The translations under genes were made by a program, and so were the position numbers. A stretch of DNA of 44,635 nt. Origin: Azolla pinnata (taxonomy: Eukaryota; Streptophyta; Polypodiopsida; Salviniales; Salviniaceae). Below the pieces are notes generated by a model, which was not told the DNA's origin, did no database searches, and saw only the letters and a program-made list of their open reading frames with translations. Location of the stretch: contig JBBBWG010031609.1 in the NCBI GenBank assembly GCA_037176905.1, positions 1 through 44,635 on the forward strand, written 5' to 3'. Positions 11,415 through 21,733 of the stretch are shown in pieces; within the stretch, counting starts at the first letter, position 1, and each line of letters opens with the position of its first letter.

Positions 11415-13311
11415 ATATGGTGTGATTTGATTGTGCATAATTGAGACTATGGGATTATTAATCTTGTATGATTTGTATGCAAACTAAACACTATTGATTG
11501 TTCAAAAGTTTTGCTCTCACTCAGGGTTGGGTCCAGTGATCTGTAGTCATGCTTCAAAAGCAGTTCATGATTTGAAAAGCAGTCAAGATATTGCTTTGAT
11601 CATGGAAGAAGAAAAGCTCAGTGCTTTCTTTGATTTCTAAAGTCAAGTTATGATATCTTCTGGTTTCGGGTTCTTCCATATCTTGGAAACTCTTTTCTAT
11701 GTTGTAATTAATCTTACACTGTTTTACTTAAGCTGGCTCACTAATGACGTTAATCACGTTAAATAAACTGATACCAATAATCAACATTGATGGCATAAGG
11801 GTTGAGATGCTGATCTTTTGCCTAAAGGTTGCAATGTGTAAGTTTCACCCAAAGCTCAAAAGGCCTAGATGCATGATCAATACACCCAAAACTCCAGAAT
11901 TTGCGAGTGCTTAACTCTCGAATTTTTTTTGGGGTGACATTGATTGCTAGTTATATGTTAAATAGTGTTTGGTTATGTGCATAATTAAGAATGCGGGTGA
12001 TTAAAAGACAACGGTGTTACCTTGGTTACCTATAGTCAAATTCTCATTTACAAGCTTCCAAATCCAAAACGGACTTTGCTGTGAATTCCCGTTTACAAGC
12101 ATTGACGACTCCATTGCCACCAGGCATCAGTTTGTCGTTCCTAACATTCGACCTCAAGAGATTGTGCCTTGTGCCTTTTAACATATCCTAAGATGCATTG
12201 CTGGCAATTAAGACCTGACTCTGTGATTTTACCAACTTTGACTATGCCAAATGTGTCAAAACTCACTAGTCCATGTCTTTTGCTATTATATAGGAGTAAA
12301 TTTTTGGATGTTGAAAACTCTACAAATGAATGGCCATGCCTTCGGCTTCAACCAAAGTGAAATGGAGTGCTGGTTTTAAGGCTTATATGGAGGACTTGTG
12401 GCTTGGCTTGTAGTTGGTTTTCAATCGGTTGAATCGACCCCAAGTTCAACCCATGTTTGATCTAGGCACATTGACGTCTCAATTACTTTGTTGTGAATTT
12501 ATAGCTTTGGTGAGTGAATCAAGCTTAAGAGGATAATGCTGATGCACTTCCAAAAAACATCACCAAGTGTACGCTTACGATCCTTCAAGCTGATTCAACA
12601 TGATCTTTCAAACTGACTCAATATGACCAGCTTGATGTTTGCAATTTCATTTTGCTGTTTTCGATTCCATTTTGTTTTTTACATGTATCACCCATTGTAG
12701 GGGAGTGTCAACTCGATATGGTCCGATCCAGATTTCGGGGTTTGAATCACATCGTCATGAGAGAGGATGAGATGTACTATTGCTTCAGGGGGGTTAGANN
12801 NNNNNNNNNNNNNNNNNNNNNNNNNNNNNNNNNNNNNNNNNNNNNNNNNNNNNNNNNNNNNNNNNNNNNNNNNNNNNNNNNNNNNNNNNNNNNNNNNNTG
12901 TAATGTATGTTCATATTAAACAACATGACAATACAAAAAAAAACCTTGCTATCAAAATTACTTCAAAAGTAGCGATCTGGCAAGCGCAACCTTCTAAGGT
13001 GTTGCAATACAAAACGACGTAAATCTAACTCATATGGGGACAAGCTTCCCATACAACATAATTGGAATAATTACTAAGTTAATTGTTGTCCTCTTATCCT
13101 ACATATATGTTGAGATTGTTCTACAAATTAACTTTTTTCTTATCCTACAAATTAACTCCAAAAAAAGTCCTTCTTCTTGGAAAATTGTTCAGAAAAAAAG
13201 GTTTCTCATCTTTGCGTTTTGAGTTCTGTTTTCGGCTCTCTGCTCTTTTAAGACTCGAGACTCAGAGCGAGAGCGAGGGACAGACACACAGATACACAGC
13301 GAGCGAGAGCT
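11415..13311. other. Intergenic with an assembly gap; no gene seen
   Basis: AT-rich sequence without recognisable domains. It contains the coiled-coil gene's 3' region and, at about 13210-13311, the purine-rich leader of NUXM (GAGCGAGAGCGAGG type). ORFs at 12169-12360 and across the gap have no support. Confidence 0.6.
12799..12898. other. Assembly gap of 100 N
   Basis: Exactly 100 unknown bases, a common placeholder length, so the true gap size is unknown. The left flank is GC-richer and contains a G run (CAGGGGGGTTAGA) that could be difficult to sequence. Confidence 0.99.
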
Positions 13312-15890
13312 ATGGGGATTTTCTACGAGGAGCCCAAGTACCCTGTGATCGACAAGGATCCCTCTGTCGCTACCATCTACTCCAATTTCAACTTCACAGA
13401 CTACCTTCGGATCACAGCCTTCACGTCGACTTCAATGGTCTTTGGATACCTAGCCGGTAAATCTCACTCACTCTCTCTCTCTCTCTCTGTCATCGAGGGT
13501 TAAGAAAAGGTGCTCTCTTCTATTGTCGCCATACGCTTCCTTTCAATTATAGTTTTTTTTTCTAAAATCTTGTTTGGAGAAGGCCAGTTCCGCGCTTAGA
13601 CCTTTTCATCTAGATTCCTGCTTAGCGCTCATGAATGCACATAGTTCGTTCGTGGGTTTTCTCGTTTGGAGCAGCCAAGTTCTTGTTTTTTGTTCCCTTC
13701 GATTTGTGATTGTTAGTCTGCAAAATTTATCCTTGTCAATGTGATTACTTTTATAAATAAATTGTTTACTGCCCTATTCTGTATCCTATGTGGTCCATCT
13801 ACTATGTTTTGATTCATCAATGCCGTATATCTAGATCTCCAAATTTACATTACTTCAAATGTTATCGCCTTAATGTGCTGTAGCTCACCAACGACAAATG
13901 AAACGAATCAGAGTAGGACTACCTGTTAGGATAGGAGATCACTTTCCTCCCCATTAAAGTTCTTTAAAATACAGCAATTTGTTTCTATCAAGTAAGCTTT
14001 GACTCATCAGTGTCACAGTTCTAGGGTTGGTTCTCAGCTTTTTCTTGTTAGTTGCATGTGTTTCGTTTTGTTTCCGTACTCAACTTACGTTTCTTTAAAT
14101 GTTACCTTGTTAACAGGGAAGAAACGGAATCGGAGTAGGAGTAGTATTTAGGAGAAATAACTCTGTTAAGGAAATAATTGATTTTGCCCCCATTTAATGT
14201 TCTTTAAATATTGCAAATTGTTTGAATTATGCTATGTTTTGAGTCAACATCCCATGTTTCTGGGGCTGGTTTTCCTTAGTTTTCAGGCCCCAATTTACTT
14301 CTCTTCAAACACTATCTGGTTTAATGTGCCTTATGGCATTGAGAGGAAAAAGGAATCAGAGTAGTAGTTGTAATATTTAGGAGAAATAATTCTGTTAGAA
14401 TAAGAATTAGACTCTTCTTCACTTGCAAGTTCTTTTAAAAATATAACCAAAGCTTATGGGGATGCCTGACCCAAGAACTGAATTGTATCTTTGGTGGAGA
14501 AAAGAGAAGAACTAGTCTATTGTGCTGAGTCCTGATTGTGTGATGATGATGTTGATGAGGATGTAAGACATCATGCTTCTAGCTTTTAACAAAATTAAAA
14601 ATGTAAATCCTTGGTGTAGAGCAACAATGACAAAGTAGAGATCGGTTAGAGCAATATCACAGCTGTTTCTCATGGGAGTGCTATGGAAAGAACTGAAATC
14701 TTATGTATGGATCCGGAAATCTCGGTCTTAATTTATTGTATTGTAACTGTTTGCCAGCATTGCTGCTTTGAATGACACAAGTTCTCTTGCGGAATCATTT
14801 CTCATGCTGTTTTCTGGCAGATTCATGCAACATCAATTGGGTTTGCTACTCTGTATGGATAATGATGGTATCAGACTGTTAGCCTAGTGCATCCTGCTTA
14901 TACCATATCTTACTCTTATTCTGGCCAAGGCACACTTTATCTCCTATGCCTGCAGGTTGTTTTGACCTTATACTTTAGGTATGTATCTCAGTCAGAGAAA
15001 GTGGTACTAATATACCGTCTGCAAACCGATGCACCTTGAACATAAGAGGACATGTATGAAATGACTCTCTGCCCTAGTGAGTACGGGAAATCACGTAACG
15101 ACATATAAATGGTGGAGGGATGCCTTGATGTTGGCATAGGCCTTAAGAAGTAGTGATATGGCTGACAGGAAGCCAGAAAATTGCTTCCCCTCTCAAAGCC
15201 TGCTTACATTTGAGGATGGAATTTACTTGAGCTCTTGCTAGCCTGTCAAATGATTCTCAAGCCTGAACTTCTTTTCAGGGTGGATAGAAAAGCGTTGTGG
15301 CGCTTTGATATTGATCAAGTACACAACACTAGGTTATTGTATCTGTTCTGCATGGGTTAACAATATGATCTATTTGCTTTCTCTTGATTGCAAAGACCTA
15401 ATTAACCTCTAATAATCAAGTTGAGTTGTCATATAGTTTCTTGCTTAATTCAAAGCCATGTTTACCAAGATGTGGCAGAGAATTATTAAATAAGGCATAC
15501 TAATCAATAAACAACTTTCTAGGCTTATTACTACAACATGTAAACAGGAAAAGGAAAAAACATTTATTTACATACCAAAGGAATTTTCAGTGTCGTGGGG
15601 CATTGCTTCAATTAGATGTATCGACTATATGAGAATCAGAGAATAATATGCCCACCATCAATGTTTATTAGTGGGACAGATTTACTTTTGAACATGTATG
15701 GTTGAGGATGCATTTGCTGTCATTCTGTTGCTCAGGTTATACTTGCCGCGTGAAAGGGCCATCGATGTACACATCAGCCCTTCTCGGATTCACTGGAGGA
15801 GTAATGTATGCATACCAGAACTCTGCTTTTCGCCTCATGGGTCACTTCCCAAACCATGAAGATCTTCCAAAGTATAAGAAGCGGGCATAG
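13312..15890 (+). CDS. NUXM: Mitochondrial complex I 21-kDa-type subunit (NUXM-like)
   Basis: Two exons, 13312-13456 and 15736-15890, join within a Gly codon (YLAG-YTC) to give 99 aa. This is close to the roughly 105 aa of plant NADH-ubiquinone oxidoreductase 20.9/21-kDa subunits. Diagnostic blocks are YPVIDKDPSVATIYSNFNFT and DYLR near the N-terminus, then KGPSM, GGVMYAYQNSAFRLMG and FPN near the C-terminus. The protein is a small accessory subunit of the complex I membrane arm in the mitochondrial inner membrane, with two short hydrophobic segments (about 30-48 and 60-80). No cofactor site is expected. The single intron is about 2.28 kb and contains an internal three-fold repeat. A purine-rich leader precedes ATG, which is the first in-frame start. 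Confidence 0.88.
13807..14450. repeat. Three diverged tandem units of about 190-240 bp in the NUXM intron
   Basis: Units begin near 13807, 13998 and 14237, each with TTTGA(T/C/G)TCA. Each then carries, in the same order, an ACTTC-TTTAAA-type block, a GAA(A)CGAATC/GGAATC(A/G)GAGTAG block, a TTAGGA(G/T)A block and a CC(A)TTAA(A/T)GTTCTTT block before the next unit. Indels and substitutions show an old local triplication. Confidence 0.7.
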
Positions 15891-17164
15891 GTTTCGGACA
15901 CTGCTCTTGCACCCCTCAGAGATCAATAATGGAATCAGAAGTCTTTTGAATGTTTTAACTCTATTTGTTTTTCGGGATTCATCTTTTATGTACTGCTGCT
16001 TAAATCTTGAAATTTACTTTTAAGCAGGAGTCAGACTAGACTTTTGGAATACTGCAAAACGTTGTGCAAATCCTGACAAATTAGAGAGAGCATGACCAAA
16101 GAGAGTATAATGTGTGTTACCATAGCTGTAGAGAGATTTAAGCAACAGTTGAACTCAGCTCATGTGAATTTAGGGAGGAGCATTCGGGGATTGGTATGGC
16201 GCATGTTTTTTATTCGATCAGAATGCAATTCGAACATGAATAATGATCGTTCCTTTTTTGCTTGTTGTTGCTCATTCTTATGCTGAGCTGATCTGATATA
16301 TTTTGCATTACAACCTTCCGCAGTCATGGTCTCAATACGCAATGCCATTTATGTTAATTGCAAGGATGGTTGAGTCGTTTGAGGTATATGAGCTTCGTTT
16401 TGGAGATTGATGAGTTTTGAAGTTTATCAGATAAAAATTTTCCAAGTTTAGTCATTCTCAATTTAATTAAGAGCCACTTCAAGATTCCTGCGGTGGATTT
16501 CAATAAGAGATGAAAAAGCATCAACCATAGTAAAGGATAATTCATTGCAGAGCCAGATTTGGATTCAAATGGCGTGATGAATAGCGACTTCATTTCTTAC
16601 TATTGCAAGTGAAAACAACGCCCAAAACTAGAAAAAGGTATATAATCATTTGCAAAAATGCATATGAAGAATTGCATGAAAAACAGTTAATGAGCAACGT
16701 GTAAAATGCATACGCTCATGCTCATGGTGTACTGCATCAGTTCGTACTGATGCAAAACATATGGGATAGCATTGCAGTTAGCAGGTCCTTACTTTTAGAC
16801 AAAGACCATAATTTAAATTAAATGTATATAGATGGCACAATTAACCTTTTGACCAAAAGTAATTGGTGTATATATGGAACAAGCACAGCCCATACAATTC
16901 TCCTGAATCTTCTTCTGATTCCTTTTAACCTCAACAGTGAGAATATTTCACCGTGAGATCACAAACTTCAGATATTCCCCTGAGGCTGGCTACCATTGAT
17001 TTAGAAAAGAGATTTGGCCGTCATTGAGCGGAGCCAGAGTAGCCACAAGGCAATTCGGGATAGAAACTCAAAAGCAACTTGTAACGCTTTTAACGCCTGC
17101 CAAAATACACAATGTGCGCAATGGTTGCCATCATTCATTGCCATTTCTGATACAAGTTCCAGCT
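15891..17164. other. Convergent intergenic region (NUXM 3' / GATA 3')
   Basis: NUXM on + and the GATA gene on - end toward each other here, so the stretch holds both 3' UTRs. AT-rich with only short ORFs; no other gene or repeat is recognised. Confidence 0.6.
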
Positions 17165-19056
17165 TCAGAAGGCAAGACCACATGAAAGGTCCATTAGCAA
17201 AACGGCCGCCTCTTCCTCATCTTTTGCAAACACTCTTTTAACAGTTAAATGTTCTTCCAAGGGGCCTAAGCTCTTAAACCTCGAAGGCATACAACCATAG
17301 ATCTTTTTCAAAGAGGCAGGTCCAGAAGAAACCTTCCAAGCACTAGGGATCTCTCTTAAGACATCAGCTTGACCCCTCTTTATGACAAGCTGGTGTAATT
17401 GTTCTTGGTGCCATTTGCTCTTCTTATGAGATTGGGAGTGCTCAGCTGAGAGAAGAGCTCCAAAATTTTGTTTCCTCTTTTTCGTAGCAAGCGCCTTCGA
17501 AGGAGGAGGTGAAGTAGGATTAAGTGAAGTCAGATCAGATGCATCGCAGCCAGGCCCAGAGAAAGCTCGATATTTCTTGTACCGAATTCCACATGCATTG
17601 CATAATGACTGCAAAAGTATTAGAAAAAAGCATTTTGATAAGCTAATTCTCAGGAAGTACATATGAAAAACTGTACATACACCATGAGTCTTTCCCATGT
17701 GGGAAGGAGCCCACTTTCCATTACGGTCTACCAGCAAGTGCTTCAAATCTCTTCAGCACGTACACATGCACATGCAATACTTATGTACACATACACATGA
17801 ACATGCAATATGTACACATTCACAAGATAAATACTCAGAATTATAGTGCAAGGGGATATGGTCCTATAGCGGAGAAGCGCACATTTCCTCATGATATCAT
17901 TTCCTATCCTAAACGGGGAAGAAGACATCTTACCAAACACTATAATCACAATATGAGCTTCACACACTTCAACAGCAAGAAGTTGATAATTTTCCAAACA
18001 AAAAGATACAATACACCCTTCATTTTATGTTGATTATCCATAGTAAAAGCAAATCGCCCAGACTTAGAACCATCTCTAACTAATAACCTTAGTTACTAAA
18101 CCCGGCATCACATGCACTGGCCATAGAGAAAGATCACGAACCTTTGGACCTTGAGGGCCACTTCTCCACATTGGGGTCTTTGTTGCTCCACATAGAGTAC
18201 AGACTTTGGGCGAAGGCAAGTCTCTTTCTTGAGAAGTCTCCATACATTTCGCTTCATCAAAGAGAGTACAACAATCTAGACCTCCCCTATTCCTGCTTTG
18301 AAGCTTTCTATGTGATGGTGGTGAGATTGTAATGCCACTTAACGATCTTACTCCTATATCCTCCATACACTTTTCTTCCATGATATCACCATGATTTAGA
18401 GCCTTGGTTTTACTCTCAACCTTTTTATGAGGAGGTGAAGCACCTGGAAGTGTACAAGCTTCCAGAGACTCTTCGCTGTTTGATTCTATGAGAGGTAGGG
18501 CTTTGCTTCGAACTTCGATATCTTGAGGAGCTTGAGAGACAGTGCTCTGTCCATGTGAACTGACAACTGTTGCTCCCATGCTCTTAGCATCATCAAATAC
18601 AACATTTTTCCGAATAGACTCATCGCCAGAGTGAAACCTGTAATTTATGGATTCAGTTCTATTTCCTTCGTTAGAAAGGTTAAGTGGAATCCCGTTATCA
18701 TCACCACCATCATCACCGGAGACAGGTAATGACTGAGCTGAAGAGTCGATGGAATATTGATTGATTGCCGGATAAAGGGCAGAGAGATTATCTTCGTTAT
18801 CCACAGCAGAATCCCTAGTGTCCGAGCAATGCTCACCATAGCCGAAACAGGGGTTCTGATAAATGGCAGATGGGGGGCTGCTTTTGCATTTGTCAGCATT
18901 TCTGGTACTCTGGCTTTGGCTTTCGTCCTCACACTCCGTCTCCTTCTGCGTTTGCATCAGCCAAAACTTTTTGATGTGACCATGACCACAAACCCTGGAC
19001 AGATGGTGCTGATGTTGGTGGTGGTGATCGTCGTGACTGGGTGAAGCCTGCAACAT
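17165..19056 (-). CDS. B-class GATA transcription factor with LLM domain
   Basis: Exon 1 is 19056-18142 and exon 2 is 17608-17165, GT-AG, giving 452 aa. The single type-IV zinc finger spans the splice site: C286-x2-C289-x18-C308-x2-C311, with TPMWRSGPQGPK and SLCNACGIRYKK. The spacing of 18 and the sequence mark B-class GATAs. The C-terminus EEEAAVLLMDLSCGLAF is the LLM domain (LLM 442-444) of the GNC/CGA1 subgroup, usually LLMALSCG, so Ala is Asp here. His-rich HHHQHQHH lies near the N-terminus. Relatives act in the nucleus at GATA sites and promote chlorophyll synthesis and greening downstream of light, cytokinin and gibberellin. The frame stays open upstream to 19143 without another ATG, so ATG 19056 is chosen. 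At 452 aa it is longer than typical members because of a long acidic and Ser-rich middle part. Confidence 0.9.
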
Positions 19057-19123
19057 CCTATCAGCAGCCAGAACTCCTGCACTTGCTTCTATCTGGCATA
19101 AGTGGGGGCGCGCTGGGCTGGGC

Positions 19124-19189
19124 TTAGCAATGGAAGATGCCACGGAAACACTTGTGCAGGCCGCCTGGAGGATTGGGGAGTAGATCCAT
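19124..19189 (-). other. Upstream ORF (21 codons) in the GATA leader
   Basis: ATG at 19189-19187 opens a 21-residue ORF (MDLLPNPPGG...) ending TAA at 19126-19124, 67 bases before the main ATG. It is complete, lies in another frame and does not overlap the main ORF, so it could lower or condition translation. Use in vivo is inferred. Confidence 0.5.
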
Positions 19190-19347
19190 GCTGGAAACGA
19201 CTAAACGGCGAGAAAGAGGATAGGAGGATCGATCGAGGGTATTGGCAGCGGCGGAAGAAGCGGCGGATCGAAGCCTAGCAGCAGCGGAGTCGGCGAAGCA
19301 TTTTGGAGGAGGGGCAGTCCGAACAAGAACCCCGAGTGTTAGAGAGG

Positions 19348-19761
19348 TAGGGTTAGGGTTTTGGTTAGGGGATGGGTTCCTGCAGAGAGCAGGGGAGCGG
19401 AAGACGAAGAAGAAGACGAAGAAGAAGAAGAAGAAGAAGAAGAAGCAGAGTTAGGGTTAGGGCAAGACGTAGAAAGAGAGGTGGGGAGATAAGGGGGGGA
19501 AAGCAGAAAAGAGAAGGACGAGGCTACGATTAGGGTTAGGGTTTCGAGGAAAAGGGGAAGTTGCACAGAGCAAAGTACAAATGGTTGCAGCAAGGGAAAT
19601 TAGGGTTTCTCCTTCCCCTGTTTTTTTTTCCCCTTCGTCTTCTGTTCTCCTTCTAGAAACGATGGGGTACCGCTAAATTTAGTAGAGGGCCCCGGATGGG
19701 ATCTGGGCCGTCCGTGCCCGGGGGCCTTCCCATCCGCGCCGTCCGATCTCTGTTTAGGGTT
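19348..19761 (-). promoter_or_regulatory. Cluster of telo-box motifs upstream of the GATA gene
   Basis: On the gene's strand AAACCCTA or near-identical CCCTAACCCTA motifs occur at about 19348-19362, 19451-19462, 19531-19544, 19601-19608 and 19752-19761. Telo-boxes are known promoter and 5' UTR elements of growth and translation genes and are bound by Myb-like and Polycomb-recruiting factors. GGGCCC/TGGGCC-type sites lie just beyond (19688-19710). Confidence 0.65.
19401..19446. repeat. (GAA)n / CTT microsatellite in the GATA upstream region
   Basis: AAGACGAAGAAG followed by uninterrupted AAG repeats. On the gene's strand this is a CTT pyrimidine tract, typical of plant 5' leaders. Confidence 0.9.
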
Positions 19762-19920
19762 TCTGCGGCTTGCGGCCGCATCTGGACCGTCCATTCTGCT
19801 TTCCATCCTGGCCCTCCGATGGGAGCCCCCAAAATTTTAAAACCTCGCCCCCTTTTTTTTCCCTCGTTTTCGATCATATAAAATTGATCCAAGTTCCTGG
19901 TCCTCATTTCAATCACTCGC

Positions 19921-19991
19921 AAATAATAATAATAATAATCATCATCATCATCATCATCATTTTTATAGTATTAATATTACTATTATTATTA
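19921..19991. repeat. AT-rich (AAT)n-(ATC)n-(TTA)n microsatellite
   Basis: AAT repeats pass into ATC repeats and end in TTATTATTA, which is the target site of the adjoining MITE (19983-19991). Confidence 0.85.
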
Positions 19992-20345
19992 GGGAGAACC
20001 ACCAAAGAAAACGCCCAACAAATTTAATAATTACATTCTATGCAGATTGCAGCCTAGTTTTTTACCTCTCGTAAAAACGTTAACACTCAATTTGTTGTTT
20101 CGCACCATCTCGCTTAGATTTTGAAATTACTAGCTTAAGGGTATTGACTCGCAAACAGCAATACGAAGCGAGAAGCAATTTATATAAATAGCACTTGGAA
20201 GATTATGAATCAATGCATGAGAAGAGACCGATGGAGGTGATTAGGAAAAGATCGGCGAGAATAGATTAGAAGTTCATCAATAACTCCTAATTTTAGTAGG
20301 CGTTCAGTTGTAATTAATAGATTTGAGTTTTCTGGCAATTTTCCC
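19992..20345. mobile_element. MITE of the long-TIR family with near-perfect 9-bp target duplication
   Basis: The left end GGGAGAACCACCAAAGAAAAC pairs with the reverse-complemented right end GGGAAAATTGCCAGAAAAC. Flanks are TTATTATTA (19983-19991) and TTATTGTTA (20346-20354), identical at 8 of 9 positions. The 354-bp element has no coding capacity and shares its end sequence with the copies at 4733 and 28209. A 9-bp duplication with long inverted ends points to Mutator-like transposition. Confidence 0.75.
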
Positions 20346-20354
20346 TTATTGTTA

Positions 20355-21733
20355 TTATTGTGCGTCACTTTTCCGACTTCAGAATCTTCAGCACTTCCTC
20401 AAGAACCCAAACAATGTTGCTCTTGGAGAAACAAGAGGAACACAAGACATTTGTCTACATACTGAACCGATCGATCCGACATTCTCCAATGATACGAGGA
20501 CATTGACTGAGGCTATGACCACACCCTTGTACAAAAAAACAGCGCTAGGAATCCACATACGTGCACGTATGCCACCCACACCTTCGGGAAACAAAGGCAA
20601 TGGGTTGCACCATCGCTCAGAGATCCTTCCACCACTATGCTTCCCTAAAGGGAGATATTTAGCCTACCAATAAAAGCCAGGAAGATCATGGGCGGACAAC
20701 CAAGTGACCTTAAAAGGAATGTCCTCGATGCTTACAAGACAAGAAAACAAATTAGTCTTCTGGATGCTATCATGGTTGTCTAACCTTTCCTTCCTAATCC
20801 ATTGTCTAGCTTCCGGATTGGGCAAACGAGATGAGGTTCACATCCTACATTGATGATTGGCCCTCCCTCGTCTCTAAGCTTTACAAAAATACATACCAAA
20901 TTACCAAGTATTCATGCAACATGAGCGGATTTTGATCCAGACGTAGCTCATGAAGAATGCATTAACTGGATTGATTTCCCAAACATGGCAAAGAAACAGA
21001 AGTATCTTTCCCAACAATCGTCAAAGGCATGAAGCATTCCAACCTGGATAATCAATCATGTATTGAAAGACAAAACACTTCGTTTACCTTAGCTCCAAGT
21101 TAGAAGGATGCGATCATTCAACAGCTATGCACAAATAAAACCTCATACGAAGCCAGACCCTAGATGATGTGGTATAAGCACCTACATATATGTTGACGGG
21201 ACAAACTATACATATCCTACATTTGTATAGTTAACAAGTACATTTTTACCATGTCAATTGAGCCTGTTACAGAAGATAAAACTATACACATTCAAAAGTG
21301 AAAAGAGAAACAAAGCATGAGAACAGTGTTGTTACCATAGTACATTGACATCAATCGAAGTTTGTATGCTTGATTGTTCCGTGATGAATCAAAGAAAGAT
21401 AAAGTTTGTGTCTCAGTTGTTACCAAGGTAAAAGTCAGACAGTCGATAAACCAAGTTTAGTGACTGCCTTTGATGATAGAACCATTGTTTACTGAACTTC
21501 TTTCCTGTTGTATATATATCAGTTGAAAGGGGAAAGGGTTGAAACCCTATATTGACACAAATTTCCCAGAACTCAGCTGCAAAACATCCCCTCCTCAATG
21601 CCTGCCCATGGGACATTTGAGAAACAATAGCCCTTACATTTTCTACCCTCTAGATTAAAAATTTCCAGGCTAAATGTGTTGCATTATATGTTTCATATAA
21701 ACAAGATTATGTATGCCACAATACTTCCAACGT
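20355..21733. other. Intergenic between the GATA upstream region and the ferrochelatase 3' end
   Basis: No gene recognised. The part nearest 21733 is probably ferrochelatase 3' UTR. The ORF at 20323-20673 starts inside the MITE and shows no known domain. Confidence 0.55.

Noticed and set aside
19348..19608. Interstitial telomere remnant (TTAGGG-like repeats)
   Set aside because: Only scattered one- or two-unit TAGGGTT motifs separated by unrelated sequence. Telo-box promoter motifs explain them better than a telomeric tract.
20323..20673. 116-codon ORF as a gene
   Set aside because: It begins inside a MITE end and has no recognised domain, splice context or codon bias.
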